A stretch of DNA of 64,000 bases from Stropharia rugosoannulata (taxonomy: Eukaryota; Basidiomycota; Agaricomycetes; Agaricales; Strophariaceae), in NCBI GenBank assembly GCA_028532985.1, contig JANCIK010000006.1, positions 3,286,001 through 3,350,000 of the forward strand, read 5' to 3'. A program made the position numbers and the translations under genes. Below the pieces are notes generated by a model. It was not told where the DNA came from and did not search any database. It saw nothing but the letters and a program-made list of their open reading frames with translations. Shown in pieces: positions 19,187-31,086 of this stretch (positions are counted from its first letter, which is position 1; the number at the start of each line of letters is the position of its first letter).

Positions 19187-21725
19187 ATGAAAGGCTGTCT
19201 CAAACTATCTTCGTTCCCGGGGTCTTCCTCTACCACCACCACCACCACCACCACCACCTCTTCTTCTTACACCTCTACCTCTTCCTCGTACTCTACCTCC
19301 GCGAGCTTCGCCTCCTCCTCGTCGTCGTCGTCTAGCTCGAGCAGCACCATGCCAATGCCACCAAAGTGTGGCCACCGGAAATGCGTCGCGTTCGGCGCTG
19401 CGGGAAGCGAGGAGGTGTTCACTGCGGATGAGTGGGACCGGACGCCGACTGAGCCGGCGAGGAAGTTGACTTATCAGTGAGTTTTGTTTTTCTTTGGGAG
19501 GGGGTTTTTTTGGAGGGTTTTTTTGGAGGGGTTGGGTTTGGAGGATTTTTGGAGGGGTTGGGTTTTGGTTTTTTGGAGGGGGTTGGCCATGGTTTTAGCC
19601 TATTCTCTGGTTCCTTTTCGCCCTCCTCCCTCCTCCCTCTCCCTCTCTCCCTCTCTCTCTTGTGTACCCGTACCGTACTAACTCTCCTCCCCCCACTAGG
19701 GACCTACTCGAGCTGAAAGAAATCCAGCGCTCGCTGCCGCGCGCAAACCAGCCGTATGACGCGGTCACTGGTCGGGCGGGACGGCATTATCTCTCTGCTG
19801 TGCCGATTGGACTCTTGCCGCTTGCGGAGAGTCCACCGGTGGTGAGTGGGGGTGGTGGTGAGAGTGCGAGCAAAGAAAACCCCGGTAGAAGTGGGGGACA
19901 TGGGGCATTGTATGGTGAGACTACGGAAGGGAGTGGAAGTGGGGGTAGGAGGCTTGTGGGCGATGGTCGGTGGGTAGGCCGTACGGGTGGGTGGTTGGAC
20001 CGCCCGGATGTGGATGTGGATGTGGATGTGAGTGAGGGCGAGGGGAGCGATGTGGAGGGAGCTATGAAGAAAAATGGGGATGGGGATGGGGGGAAGGTTG
20101 GTGGTGAGGACGGGTCGTATTTCTCGTATGTCCCTGGGGAGGGGGATGGCCTGGTGAGGAGGGAGGGGAGTGGGAGTGGGAATGGGAGTAATGTGTCCCC
20201 TGCGAAGATGTTTGCTGTGCGGCCTGCGCGGGCGCCGTCAATACCTGTGCCTACCCCCTCCTCCACTCCTACCACCTCGTCGACGTCGAATTCTACCACT
20301 TCATCCACATCCACGACGCCCATGACGACGCCGACACGCCCTACGCCCTCCTCAATAAAACCGCCGTTTGGTGGGTATGGGTATGGGTTTGGGTATACCC
20401 CGCGGAGTGGGAGTGGGAGTGCGTCGCCGCTTTCGCCTTTGTCGCCTATATCCAGGTCGCCGCTTTCACCGCTTTCGCCTACGTCGAGTCAGCAGCCTAG
20501 CGCGGCGACGCCGTATTCGAGTCCTTATTCGAGTCAACCGCCGACGCCGTATGGAAGTCAACCGACCAGTCGGGCGACCTCGCCTGGTCCGTCTCATCTT
20601 GCGCACCTTGCGCACCTCGTACCGCCGAAACCGCGCGCGGCGAGGGTGCGTCCTGTGTTTGGGTTTTTGCCGCTTTTGGACTCTGATGCGGGTGTGGGTG
20701 CGGGTGTGGGTGAGGGGAAGGAGAGTAAGGAGGAGGAGGGGAAGGAGGAGGTGCGGAAGGAGGGGAAGGAGGGGAAGGAGGAAGTTACAGAGGTGGTGGT
20801 GAAGGAACAACTAGAGGACCAAGGGAAGGACGATGCAATGGCGGTGAAGGTGGATGAAGTGGTGAAGCTCAAGGAGGCGAACGAAGTGGAAAAGGAGAAG
20901 GCCGCCCCGGGGTGGAGCAGCCCGACGGTGCTCAGTGCGACGCCTACCCCGACAGACTCGGCTGCTGCTTCTGAAGTCGAGAGCGAGGGGTATACGGACA
21001 CGGACGACACGGATGTGGACTGCGAGCACGCAGGGCCACCGACGCCTGCGCTTACGAACGCTTCGCTCGAGAGCAGCCCCCGATCGCGTGCGAGCTCGCT
21101 CGAGCCGCGGGAGAGGGAGTGGGGTGCGTTTGGGCGGTATCATCATGCGCAGCATGGGCATTTGCATCGGCATCACTATCATACTGGCCACCATGGTCAT
21201 GGTCATGGTCATGGTCCTCATCTGCATGAACACGCGCATCACGAGCACCACGAGGAGTACGTTCGCGAGGAGTACGTCCAGCACCACGAGCGGTACGTCC
21301 AGCACCATGAGCAGTACGTCCAGGAACACGGACGTCACGCCGCTTACGACGACGAGCATCCGGACCGGAAGATGCCGCAGTATGGCGCGAAGACGCGCGC
21401 GCGGTCGGTTGAAGGCGTCGGCCGGTTTGTGGGTGATGAAGAGCGCAGCGAGAGGGCGGGGAGGAGGGCGGCGTCGGTTTCGCGGGAGCGCGGTGTGCGT
21501 GGTGGTGGGAAGGGCGAGGTGTCGCCTCTTGCGATGTTCCTGCCTACACCACCTGTGTCTGCGTCTGCTTCTGCTTCTGCTCCGTATTCCGATTCCGCCG
21601 CCCCTGCGCGTGCGCCGGTGCGCAAGGCGGCTGATGAAGTGCCCGTGTCTACGTGCAAGGTGGTGGAGAAGAAGAGGAACTTTATCGTTGTGAATGGGGT
21701 TGAGATTGATTTGGATGATGATTAG
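19187..21725 (+). CDS. Uncharacterised low-complexity protein with DEWDRTP motif and His-rich tract
   Basis: Two exons, 19187-19476 and 19700-21725, join through a 223-nt GT-AG intron (TAT CA|G GAC) to give 771 residues. The N-terminus is a Ser/Thr tract. A likely conserved block spans the junction: CGHRKCVAFGAAGSEEVF, ADEWDRTPTEPARKLTY, QDLLELKEIQRSLPR, and further on YLSAVPIGLLPL. The middle is Gly/Ser/Pro-rich with acidic and Lys/Glu-rich stretches. About residues 570-635 form a His-rich region (HHAQHGHLHRHHYHTGHHG, then repeated YVQHHE units) that could bind metal ions. The C-terminus is short and hydrophobic (NFIVVNGVEIDLDDD). There is no signal peptide or membrane segment. Function unknown. 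The gene model is well supported by frame continuity, the biology is not. Confidence 0.85.
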
Positions 21726-22329
21726 GGTGGGCGGGCGTGGTGGTGTGGTGGAGGGGGAAAGAAAGAATATGGAGAGTGGGTGGGGGGTGGGATGATATCA
21801 TATCAGTGTGGTGTGGTTTGGCGGCGGACGGATGGATAGATGGACAGGCGTGGGTAGGCGCGTTGGTCGGCGGGGGTTGTTGGGTGTGGTTTTGGGTGCT
21901 GGGGAGTGTGGTCGGCGGAGATAGATCGGGGATGGGAGGGTTTCGTCTTCCATTGCGGCCTCGTCGTGGGTCGTGGTGGTTTTGTCATCGCTCGCATTCT
22001 TCGCCTACATGGGTTCCTGCCGACTCCGTCTTTTCTCGTCTTTTATGACTTGTCTGGCTGCATCCCCTTCCTTGCTGATGTCGTCCTTCATCTGCCTCTC
22101 GTGCCGCTGGCTCAAGACCACCGCCAGCCTCTCGTTACTCCCCCATCGACTTCATCTCGCCCTCTGACATGACTTTATCGATTCACCTCCAATTCGTCAC
22201 CCGGTTATTATCTTGAAATCCTCGCATCAACTTTATGACGCTCATTGAATCATCTCCCACCACCGACGTCGACTAAGCTTAACCTTAATCATACATTCAC
22301 GATCGACCACCCCCTTCCTATTCACCGAC

Positions 22330-22465
22330 GTCGTGTGATGTCCCTCCCTCTCTCGCTCGCTCGCGTGGTGGTCCACGCGAGGAGGGGCATATTTAGCCAG
22401 GCACCCCGGGTTTTTTCTTGGTTTATAAATACATACATATGCCCATCAAGCTTGCCAGACGGACG
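22330..22465 (+). repeat. Dispersed repeat, inverted partner at about 37650-37770
   Basis: Shared order GATGTCCCTCCCT, CTCGCTCGC/TCGCTC, GCGAGGAG, ATATTTAG, GTTTTTTCTTGGTTTATAAA and ACATATGCCCA in both copies, with small indels. Contains a TTTATAAA box; identity of the element is unknown. Confidence 0.65.
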
Positions 22466-23649
22466 TGGACTTGACTTGATTCGGACATGCCGTTCTTTAC
22501 TTTACTTTTTTTTCTTTCTCTATCATTGGTCGTATTTTCATATTCTCATTACATTCCCCCTTATCTCTCTCTCTCTCTCTCGCATACACTTGCTCGTGCT
22601 AGGTTCATGGATATGTATAGATCTCTTTCTCCTTTCTCTTTTTTCTCTTCTGCCATCGACTCCACTCTCCACTCTCCACTACGTAACCATTCCCTCTATT
22701 TACGAGTCGTGCTGCGCCTGCGTCTGCTGCTAATATTGATACAACTGTACATATACACTATACACCCCCGCCTGTACTCCGTGTGCACGGGGCGTAATTC
22801 TATTCTATTCTATTTCATTCTATCCTTGATTTTACCGTATGCCTTGCCTCGTCTCTCTCGCCTCATCTGAGATTGGCTATGCGGGCTCGGTCGCGGTCGC
22901 GCTGCGTCTTCTTTACGTGCACGCGCGTAATTGTGCTGGTCCTATGGCTGGTGCAAAGTTCTACTTGTTCTATTTTTTTTTTACGTACATACATATATTG
23001 TCTCTTTTCGTGTTTTGGTTTGGTTTGGCTGTTAGGTGTGGATATGGATATGGATAGATATCTGAGATCGATATCTTTGTTTCTTGGATTGTGATAAAAG
23101 TAGTACAATGTTAATTTTATGGTGTTTTGGTGATCTGATCGGAGTATGTCATACCATGCCATATCATGAAGTTTGGTTTTTGCCTTACAGTGCCGTTGGT
23201 GAGTGCCGAGTCGCGAGCGTACGCTGATTCACGAGGAGACTGAATTCTGCAATAGCCATATAGTCCACTGGTCATGATTGATGATCATGTCCCACTGATT
23301 AGACAAACAGAAAGCAACTCGTGCAGTGCCAGCGGATTTGGGGAGTTGGTGAATATGTGAGTACTAGTTAGCGCTGAGCATTAAAGCTTAAAGGTTCGTA
23401 TCTATCGGAATGCCGCCGTGGAGAACGTGCGAGCATATTTACGTACAGCGCCACTGGGCAGCCTCGAGTGTGAGCGTTTCAGAGTTAACGCGACCGCCGT
23501 GACCGCGGCCGCCTAAATTGGAGTTCGGGAGGTGCATATACAACCTTTAGGCCTCATCGACATCCATCGTTCGAGAACCTCCCCTCGCCTGTACCGCTCA
23601 TCAAGCCCACCCCGCACGGCGAGGGACGCGCGTGGGTACACCTTGGGTT

Positions 23650-23730
23650 CGATCACACGCAAGTAAGGTACAAGTTTCGGTCCACGCAGACCTTCAAGGG
23701 AGAAGAAGTCTTGGAGGAAGAGGCGGGCGA
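23650..23730 (+). repeat. Dispersed repeat block (also at about 31120-31190 and 34015-34085)
   Basis: All three copies contain TCACACGC followed by AAGTACAAGTTT-like, ACGTAGACCTTCA-like and AGGGAGAAG sequence. Two of the copies lie directly downstream of FunK1 genes. Confidence 0.7.
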
Positions 23731-24361
23731 GGTTATACTTACCTTCTACATAATCCAGAAACGTGTATCAGACGGGAGCGGAAAGACGTTGGGGAAAGTA
23801 AACAGCAAAGAGGAGAGAAGGTGGTCAAATTTCAAAGCCCATTTTCATGTTCATGCTCATGCCACTGTACACGCCGCTCATCTCAAGCAGGCGCTGCACC
23901 CTGACCTCCGCCGCCCGCCTTTATGTAACATAGTTAGCCCAATGTCTGGTTCGGCACTTAACTGCCAAGCTCAAGTAACACTTTCCAACGCTTCGAGTTG
24001 ACTTCGAGAAAGGTTCCCTACCCACTTCTTTTGACAGCAAAGGTAACCCACATTGGAACATGAATTGGTAGTGACTCGAGCGTAAAGAAAAGTTGTGAGC
24101 GATAAATATATTTTTGTCAAAGTAGCACATTTTTCATGTTTTTCATTGATGTTTACAGGTCTTACTCAAGTTATCCATTTCGATCGAAGTTCTTACAGTA
24201 TTGGCAAAGTTGCACCAGCTATCTTAATCGAAGTTCTCAGGTAAAAATGCGAAGTTGCAAATTAAATATTTCACACATGTTCCTTTTATTTATCTACATT
24301 GGTTATGGTCTTGAGCAAAGTTCTGTTAGCCTCCTAATGAAATGATACAACTATCTATTAA

Positions 24362-25317
24362 TTATGTAGATGTGGAGGAGACTAGCTGCAGCTCATTCCG
24401 AATGACATGAGGGTGCTGAGGTACAATGAAGTCAAAACCCATGCCGGGTTGAGTTGTATCTGTGTGTAGGATAAGCTTACTTCCCTCTTTGACCACATAC
24501 GTTTGGCTCTTTCCCTGCATTGACACTCCGGGAAAGAAAGCTTCTTCAAGAGAAGGGACAACCGAAATAGAGCTTGCCTTGTCCAGAGTAAATATCCTCC
24601 AGTTTTTTGGAGTTTCAACGGGCTGTTTGGACATAGTACTGATAAAGTCGATTCCAAATAAACGGCTCTGGCGCGCAGAAGGCCAAAACCGGATTGTGAC
24701 GCTTGAATTGGGGATCTCGGCCAGCCAACACGTCATGTTTCTACGAGGCTTTGCCTGACGGGAAATTCAACGACTCGTCAATCTCGAGGGACGCAGACAA
24801 GAGAAACAGAGCAGGAACTTACACCTATTATCTCCGCAGATGGGGCATCCATGTATGGCCTCATACCTTCCCAGACCTGATCAGTAGTGAGTTCCATATA
24901 TGCAGCCATGGTTTCTATCTCCTTGTCAATCCAGAGCACGCATTCCTTCTGGTCGGCCTTGCCAGGATACTCGACGCCGGCCAAGAACATGACATCCATG
25001 TCATTCCTCGGCGTGAACCAGGGAAATCTACCATGGACTAGGTCGCGATAGACTTCGATGGCCTTCTCCTCCTCGTCATCGCCAGATATACCAGCATAAG
25101 ACTCATCCGCGTTTTGTGTACCAAAAATGTTAGCGTTCTCCATGTTAATTTCCTTTATCTCCTCGTCAGTCAAACCGTCTGCGGCTTCATGGCTGTCAAT
25201 CGAGTCGAGCATATCGACGTCAGATAGTAAATTGTCATCGGTAGGTGCAATAGGGGGCGATGAGCTAGGGGGGCTCGGTAAGACTTGGAATGATGCGCGG
25301 GATGACGGTAGTGCCAT
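24362..25317 (-). CDS. Unrecognised family, paralogue C (about 295 aa)
   Basis: Exon 1 is 25317-24823 and exon 2 24754-24362; a 68-nt GTAAGT-AG intron joins EIIG to AKPRRN at the same place and phase as in paralogues A and B. Aligned landmarks are GRFPWFTPRNDMDVM (A: ERFPLFRPRNDFDII), the Tyr-Gly/Gly-Pro turn, TTDQVWEGM (A: TREETIAAT), SVTIRFWPS (A: SIRLWPS), and the C-terminal SLEEAFFPGV and related stretch. An acidic N-terminal extension (DDNLLSDVDMLDSIDSHEA) is specific to this copy. The ATG at 25317 is preferred; an in-frame ATG lies further upstream at 25380. No known domain, signal peptide or membrane segment was recognised. It is the most diverged of the three and is divergently oriented to paralogue A. 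Confidence 0.7.
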
Positions 25318-25619
25318 GGTTAACAATATCAAAATTGTTACTTGGTAGCTTTGAGGAGCCCATTTTATACAATAGAGCACGTACAGTTCTAAATCCTTCT
25401 TTCTTTCGAGGAAACAATGGTATGCCTCCTTTCAATTCAATTTCATACACAATGGTTAAGATGACTGAAGACGAAATCGCTTTGAACCAAGACTAAATCT
25501 ACATTGTTCTTTTCTGACACCGAGCTCCGCATGGCATACGCTTAGTGCTCCGCTCATTCATGGCTACTAATATTGTCATTGTCTGACGGGGTACTAGGAA
25601 CTTCCCATGCTATTGTATG

Positions 25620-25735
25620 TTACCGCGCTTCTGAAGCTTTAATCTTAAGCTGAAGTGTAAGCGTGGTTTCCTGAAACTGATAAACAGAACAAAACCCGTG
25701 TACCAAATGGACAAGTTGCTGATGCATGCTATCGT
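25620..25735 (-). promoter_or_regulatory. Conserved upstream block of paralogue C (inverted copy at 28205-28320)
   Basis: Reverse complement reads CAGCAACTTGTCCATTTGGT, then TTTTGTTCTGTTT, CAGGAAACCACGCTTACA, CTTCAGCTTAAGATTAA and CTTCAGAAGCGCGG. The same order occurs before paralogue A on the plus strand. Given conserved order and similar distance to the start codon, a shared promoter is likely. Confidence 0.6.
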
Positions 25736-26086
25736 TTAATTTCTGTGTATCTCCATTGTTCACCATTTTGGTCCTCCTGCTACTCACACCGGATTACTGA
25801 TCGATTACAGTCATCCATAAATTATAATTATTCCCACAACTTCTTGGTATGTTTTCATTGTTCTTTGGCTTCATCGTAGGTCGTCCCCCTATTGCGACAA
25901 GTGCTGTACAGTGTAAATTTAACCATCAGTACTATTTCCTTGTTTCCATATCAGGAAACAGCTATGTTCTATTACTAGGCTCAGGACGTATATAAGGTCT
26001 ATATCATCGAAGCGCTACATAGTCAAGGATCTATTGTACCGTTTACGCACATGTAGGTGAATGCTTTTGTCTGAGGCTTCAATTTC

Positions 26087-26677
26087 TTGACCAGTTCAAG
26101 TTTCAGCATGCCCGCCAAACTCCTCCTCGGCTCGTCCTCTATGCTGTACCCATACCAGATGTCAGCAGACATCTACCTTCAGCATTATTCCGAAATCACA
26201 AGCTCAAAGAGTCTGGGCACCTTGGTTCGCCGCGTTGCTATCATATCCCTAGCGGACTGGGGGTATAGCATAGTTTGTATTCAAATTGGAATTGTTCTTC
26301 AATACGTACCTCCTGTTGGCGTCGAGCCTGTGATTTGGATCTATCGTAACGGTGAAAGCGTCTTCAGAGTCCAACGGGTCGACCTTGGTCTGTCTCCCGC
26401 ACAGATAGTTCCAGGTGTCCATCTTCCGGTGCGACCTGATGTTGGCTCCGTTATATCAAACGGGCGGACTATACTGGGAAAAACACTGACGTGGCATCAC
26501 TTGTCAGAGGTGACAATTAAACGCCCACATACCAATATGTATTATCATCAACACAAGCCACAAACTCGACATATTCCTCTCACTCCTTCCCAAATCAAGC
26601 CAAATGGCAAGTCTCGAGTATTTAGGGTGCTTATATTCGATACTCAGACTCAGCAGACCCGTAGTACCACTGCCTAG
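26087..26677 (+). CDS. Possible ORF of 196 aa, function unknown (weak)
   Basis: An uninterrupted frame of 196 codons in an otherwise stop-rich area. It has no recognised domain, and the composition is ordinary. The minus strand across 26300-26440 also reads as plausible protein (MDTWNYLCGRQTKVDPL), so the coding strand is uncertain. It may be a chance frame or part of a spliced or decayed gene. Confidence 0.25.
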   Translation: MTSSSFSMPAKLLLGSSSMLYPYQMSADIYLQHYSEITSSKSLGTLVRRVAIISLADWGYSIVCIQIGIVLQYVPPVGVEPVIWIYRNGESVFRVQRVDLGLSPAQIVPGVHLPVRPDVGSVISNGRTILGKTLTWHHLSEVTIKRPHTNMYYHQHKPQTRHIPLTPSQIKPNGKSRVFRVLIFDTQTQQTRSTTA

Positions 26678-28204
26678 TAAGCCAATAGGCTGACCATATG
26701 CGCCTTTCTTGCAGCTTTCAATTCCCTAACATATCCCGGATAGAACCTCGTGCTATGTTTGTAGATACATTGTACATATGCAATTGACAATGGTTGACTA
26801 TTGTTCCTCTAAGTTAAGTTATTGCTTGAATCTTAATACATGCATAGGTACATACCTACTGTGTGAAATTTCTCGTACGCGTACGTCCTTGCTCGAGACA
26901 GACTATACTTTGTACTTGACCTGCAGTGTCAACCCTTACTACGTATACTCGTTGCACGCATCCCCCATATAACCTCTATCCATTAGCACTTGCGCGTTGT
27001 ACACTCACTACCTCACGTCGGCGTCTGTTTGTATAGCAGCTGCTGTCGCACCGATCTCATATCTCACCGGCACCCCTGGCTCCTAGGACCATCTTTTGAA
27101 CGAGATCTTCAAGTTCATCCTTATTTGACGTAATGATTAGATTACTTATGTACAACCACTCCTCTCTGATGAACGTGAAGATCTTGTCGACAGGATGACT
27201 CTAGAAGCCTGAACGCCGCGACTTACTCGCACTTACACTACCAATACACTACAAATAAATTTCACATTTGTTACTCGTACGCACGTGATAGTACCACTCT
27301 ACATACGGCATCCGTGAGCGGTATTTGCCTCCTTTTACCTCTTGCATCTCGACAGATTCCTTCCTCCCCGAAATCCTGTCAATCGATACTTCGCTGTTTA
27401 TATTCGGTAATACTTACTGTAAAGGTTTTTTGTTTTTTTGTTTTGTGCTCGTGCATAACACGCCGCCAGCCCGATGATAGATGATGTTAAAAAAAGGGAG
27501 TTGTAACGCTGATTTGGATGGTGCTGTTAAAACGAGATGTATGAGATAGGATAGTATTGTAAGATATGGAAGATTTGACGACGAGAATAATAGATGACGT
27601 TTCTTTTGTGAATGAGATTGTAATGCTAATATATGACCTTTGTTGAAAGATTGCCCGGAGAAATGATGATGATGAATTCAGAGAAGACGAAGGGATGATA
27701 TTAGATTGAGAGGCTAAATATAACTCAAATTCACATTTGCGTCGAACTTGACCCCGAATGCAGGCTGCGAGAAGAATTGTAGCAACTTTGCGTGGACTGT
27801 GAGCGATGCGGACATAATCATTTTGTTATTTAGGCAGCCTTATTTCTAGCCTTCCGCCGACACTCGTTGACAGATTTGTGGCCAACACTTAATTGACAGG
27901 TCGGCCTGGAAGTGGCCGAGTCGACAAAGAAGTCATGCAATATGGGACGTATTCAAGTGGTACCAGTGGTGATGGTCAACTTATAGCTCGGAGTGACGTT
28001 TTCGTAAGATGATAGATAGGTGTCAACGTCTGGTAACCAGGCTCTGGTTAGGCGGGAGCCTGTCCGGAACTCAAATGCACAAAATTTGGACAATAAAATG
28101 GGTTTTTAGGGTCAAATACACATATTTTGGGAGCTCCCCGAGGCTTTTCGCGGCCTCTTTGGTTTCTGGTTCAAACTGTAGTTTGTCGAACTTCGAAACC
28201 ACTG

Positions 28205-28320
28205 ATGAGCAACTTGTCCATTTAGTATACGGATTCTGCCAGTTTTGTTCCGTTTTTCAGATTCAGGAAACCACGCTTGCATTTCAGCTTAAAATTAAGC
28301 TTCAGAAGCGCGGCAACTTG
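28205..28320 (+). promoter_or_regulatory. Conserved upstream block of paralogue A
   Basis: Contains GAGCAACTTGTCCATTTAGT, CAGGAAACCACGCTTGCA, TTTCAGCTTAAAATTAAG and CTTCAGAAGCGCGG, matching in reverse complement the block upstream of paralogue C (25620-25735). Confidence 0.6.
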
Positions 28321-28651
28321 ATTTGAAATGGTAATTCTCAGGCTTTATCCCTTCGTAAGTTTCCAGAAGAACATACATACGTATTCAGATATATCGGTTT
28401 GCTGGTTTTTTGCGGTTTAATTGCTTGTTTGTGAGGTACCGTGAGAAACCTCAAAAAACTAAATGGTCAAGAGATGGCTTATGCACGGGCTCACGTGACT
28501 GGGAGGCGACGCGTCAACGTGGCAAGTCAATGGCAAGTAATAAACAAAGCGAAACCCCAACTTCTAGAAGTGGAACCACCATCCACCCATCCACTCACTC
28601 ATCCATTCATCCACAGTCCTCGTCATTACACCACCGTCCTCCAAGTACACT

Positions 28652-29552
28652 ATGCCGCCCAAGTCAAATAACTCTGAGCCTAAACAAGCCAAACGCCGCC
28701 CGGGTCCATACAACAACGCGTCCAAATCCAAGTCGCGTCGCAAGACACGGGCCCTTGTTTCTTCTAACCCTTCTTATCCTCCGCTACCTGTAGGCGAGGA
28801 GAGCCAACTAGATGTCATTCGCGACAGTGTGTTGGAGAGATTTCCCCTGTTCAGGCCGAGGAACGACTTCGATATTATCGTTATTTCAGGAGAGATATAC
28901 AATGGTCCAACTGACCACGACTCGATCTGTGCCTACATTGATGAAGTGGCGATCGACCCGTTTATGGAAATGAATAATTGGACCAGAGAGGAAACCATCG
29001 CCGCCACTACCAAGTGCGTAGAGTCGATGGGGACGACGCCCGGTACCGAAGTAATAAATGTGCGTACATACTCTTTATTTTTGGCATGATGCACTGGTAA
29101 CTTGGCTCTCTTCTCTTGTTCAGGTAAAGCCACGTCCGGGACAAAAAACCTGTGTTCGTCCTGTGCCATTTTGCCCGCAATACTCAATTCGACTATGGCC
29201 GTCTTCCCCTTCCAGTAAGCTCATCGCCATGGATTTTGTCGAGTCTGCAACAGGCGAGCCTATCAATCTCAGTCACCGACTACATGTCTACGGAGCAGGA
29301 GATAATATATCCTCGGATTTGACACGGAGAATCAAGCCATTCTTGTTCCCGGGATTGCCTCTAGAGCCAATCCGTCCCGGAGAAGAGATATATTACTTGC
29401 ATGCCGAACAGAGCGTTTCAGTTCACGACGCCTTGGCTTCGAGGAAGGACGCCAGTAAGGTTGTCACCTTCAAAGCCCCGAAGCACCCCGCCAAAATCCC
29501 CGAGCCGGAGGGAGTGAAGCGCAATGTTTTACACTTCTCACTCGAAGGCTAG
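28652..29552 (+). CDS. Unrecognised family, paralogue A (278 aa)
   Basis: Exons 28652-29059 and 29124-29552 join EVIN to VKPRPGQKTC through a 64-nt intron (GTGCGTAC...TTCAG). The basic N-terminus (MPPKSNNSEPKQAKRRPGPY...SKSRRKTRA) could be a nuclear localisation signal. The core has ERFPLFRPRNDFDIIV, YNGPTDHDSIC, MNNWTREETIAAT, QYSIRLWPSSPSSKLIAM, DFVESATG, PFLFPGLPLEPIRPGEEIYY, TFKAPKHPAKIPEPEGVKR and LHFSLEG. Paralogue B has the same length, exon sizes and most residues; C is diverged. No known domain, signal peptide or membrane segment was seen. Selection looks protein-level, because B keeps the frame despite substitutions. Function unknown. Confidence 0.85.
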
Positions 29553-31086
29553 TTGTTTTGGACGTGATCATGATAAATGAGCTGTAGACCCCTAGTAGAC
29601 CCGCAACTAAAAGCATTAAATGCGCATCAACGCAGTATTTACAAGATTACATAGTAGGTCTTTACTGGATATCGCCACTCTCCCATCACCTCATCCATTC
29701 CTTCACCCACCGCGCCTCTCCTCTGGGCAGTGCGGTGAACATACCCATGACGTACAGACCACCGTTCTCACCCCCATCCACCCCTTCTTTCTCGAAACTC
29801 GATTATAATCTCCTTTACGCAATGTTTTTGCATATAGTTTTGTGTTGTGTTCTCTGGCTCCCCGCACAACATTCTAGTGTAATCGCACTTTATATATCAC
29901 AGTACGTGCATTACTCACTTCAACCTTGAAGCTTGAAGCTTGAAATATGAAGTGAAATTGGAATATTGTTCCGTGCTACACGACAGTGACGTGAAAAACG
30001 CAACAAGGAGAAACATTTACAAGACACTGAATAGGACCTGGGCTGCTTATATATTTATGAATTAAAGAACAGTGGAATCTCTGCCAATAGACGAGTATCA
30101 ATACAGTAAAGGAGGTTGATATTTTCCAGGCGGTCAATCGCATCCAAACTCATGCCGTCACCGTGCCGTAGCACTATAATTAGGACCAGCACAACTTGCC
30201 GGCGGCGTGCTTAGATTTCAGAGTCAAATGTTTTTACATATAGTTTTGTGTTGTGTTGTGCTGACTCTCTGGCTCCCGCACAATATTCTAGTGTAATTTC
30301 ACTTTATATATGTCACTACAGTCCTACAGGATCCGGGCACCCGTACTCACACTCGCACTCGCACTCGCCCGAGCAGCCGCCGGAGCACCAGCACAGCACC
30401 AACATCGCACCAACCAGCACAGCACAGTACCAACGCATCCCAACCCAACTTGATCACGAGTCTTGATTACAGTGTTAGATTCCCCTACTTAGTACGCCCC
30501 ACCCGGATCTCTCTCTCGTCATCTTCCTTTGTGCATCTCTTCCATCACCCATCGCCCATTTCGCGCCTACCAAAGGCTCCGGGAGGCCGTCTCCCTCCCC
30601 GCCTATGATATATGATGCTCGACCTGTCCCGTCCACTTGTCATGCGTCATGCATCATGCATCATTTCCTCAATCATTGATTAGTATTACTTGAGTATTAC
30701 GGGCAGATCTTGTCAAGGCAGGGCGTTGATCTGAGGGTGCAACATTGCGGCGAGAACGTGCGCACATACGTACAGCAGCCTGGTGCGAGCAAGCTAACAC
30801 GGCCTCGCGCGTCGGAGGTGTATAGATCGCGAAGCGCTCCGCTAGCCTTGGCACTGGCACCTCGTCGTCCGAGCGCACCCGCCCAGGCCCGCCCCCTCGC
30901 CTGTTTCGCTCATCAAGCCGACGGGCACGGCTCGGAGGGATGCACAAGGGTACATGTTCGTGGCTTTCCGTGTATGAGGTATGTGTGTAGATGTATGATG
31001 TGTACGTCTAAGTGCATGGGCGTATGAGAGATGGCACTTGACTCTTGAGCTTGAGCACTTGAGCAATGGATGGCGCTGCGATAGGT
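29553..31086. other. Intergenic with repeats shared with other loci
   Basis: No gene recognised. The segment 29815-30020 (AGTTTTGTGT, CTGGCTCCCCGCACAA, CTTTATATATCACAGTA, GACAGTGACGTGAAAA, GCAACAAGGAGAAACATTTA) recurs at 40705-40925 downstream of paralogue B, and its first part again at 30226-30325. The block 30745-30960 resembles 23420-23640. Confidence 0.65.

Larger units (their letters stand above)
21726..24361. other. Intergenic with several dispersed repeats
   Basis: No gene recognised. A T-rich stretch (22480-22640) and 22725-22795 (repeat, inverted at 10800-10875) follow the 19187 gene. The segment about 22330-22465 (GATGTCCCTCCCTCTC, ATATTTAG, TTTTCTTGGTTTATAAA, CATATGCCCA) is repeated inverted at about 37650-37770. 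The block about 23420-23730 resembles 30745-31180 and 33962-34100. Confidence 0.6.
25318..28651. other. Divergent intergenic region between paralogues C and A
   Basis: Mostly AT-rich with no confident gene. About 115 bp at 25620-25735 recurs inverted at 28205-28320, so each lies roughly 300-450 bp upstream of its own paralogue. A possible frame at 26087-26677 is listed separately. Confidence 0.6.

Noticed and set aside
19787..21658. Long minus-strand and alternate-frame ORFs over the 19187 gene
   Set aside because: They mirror simple-sequence coding DNA of the plus-strand gene and have skewed repetitive composition.
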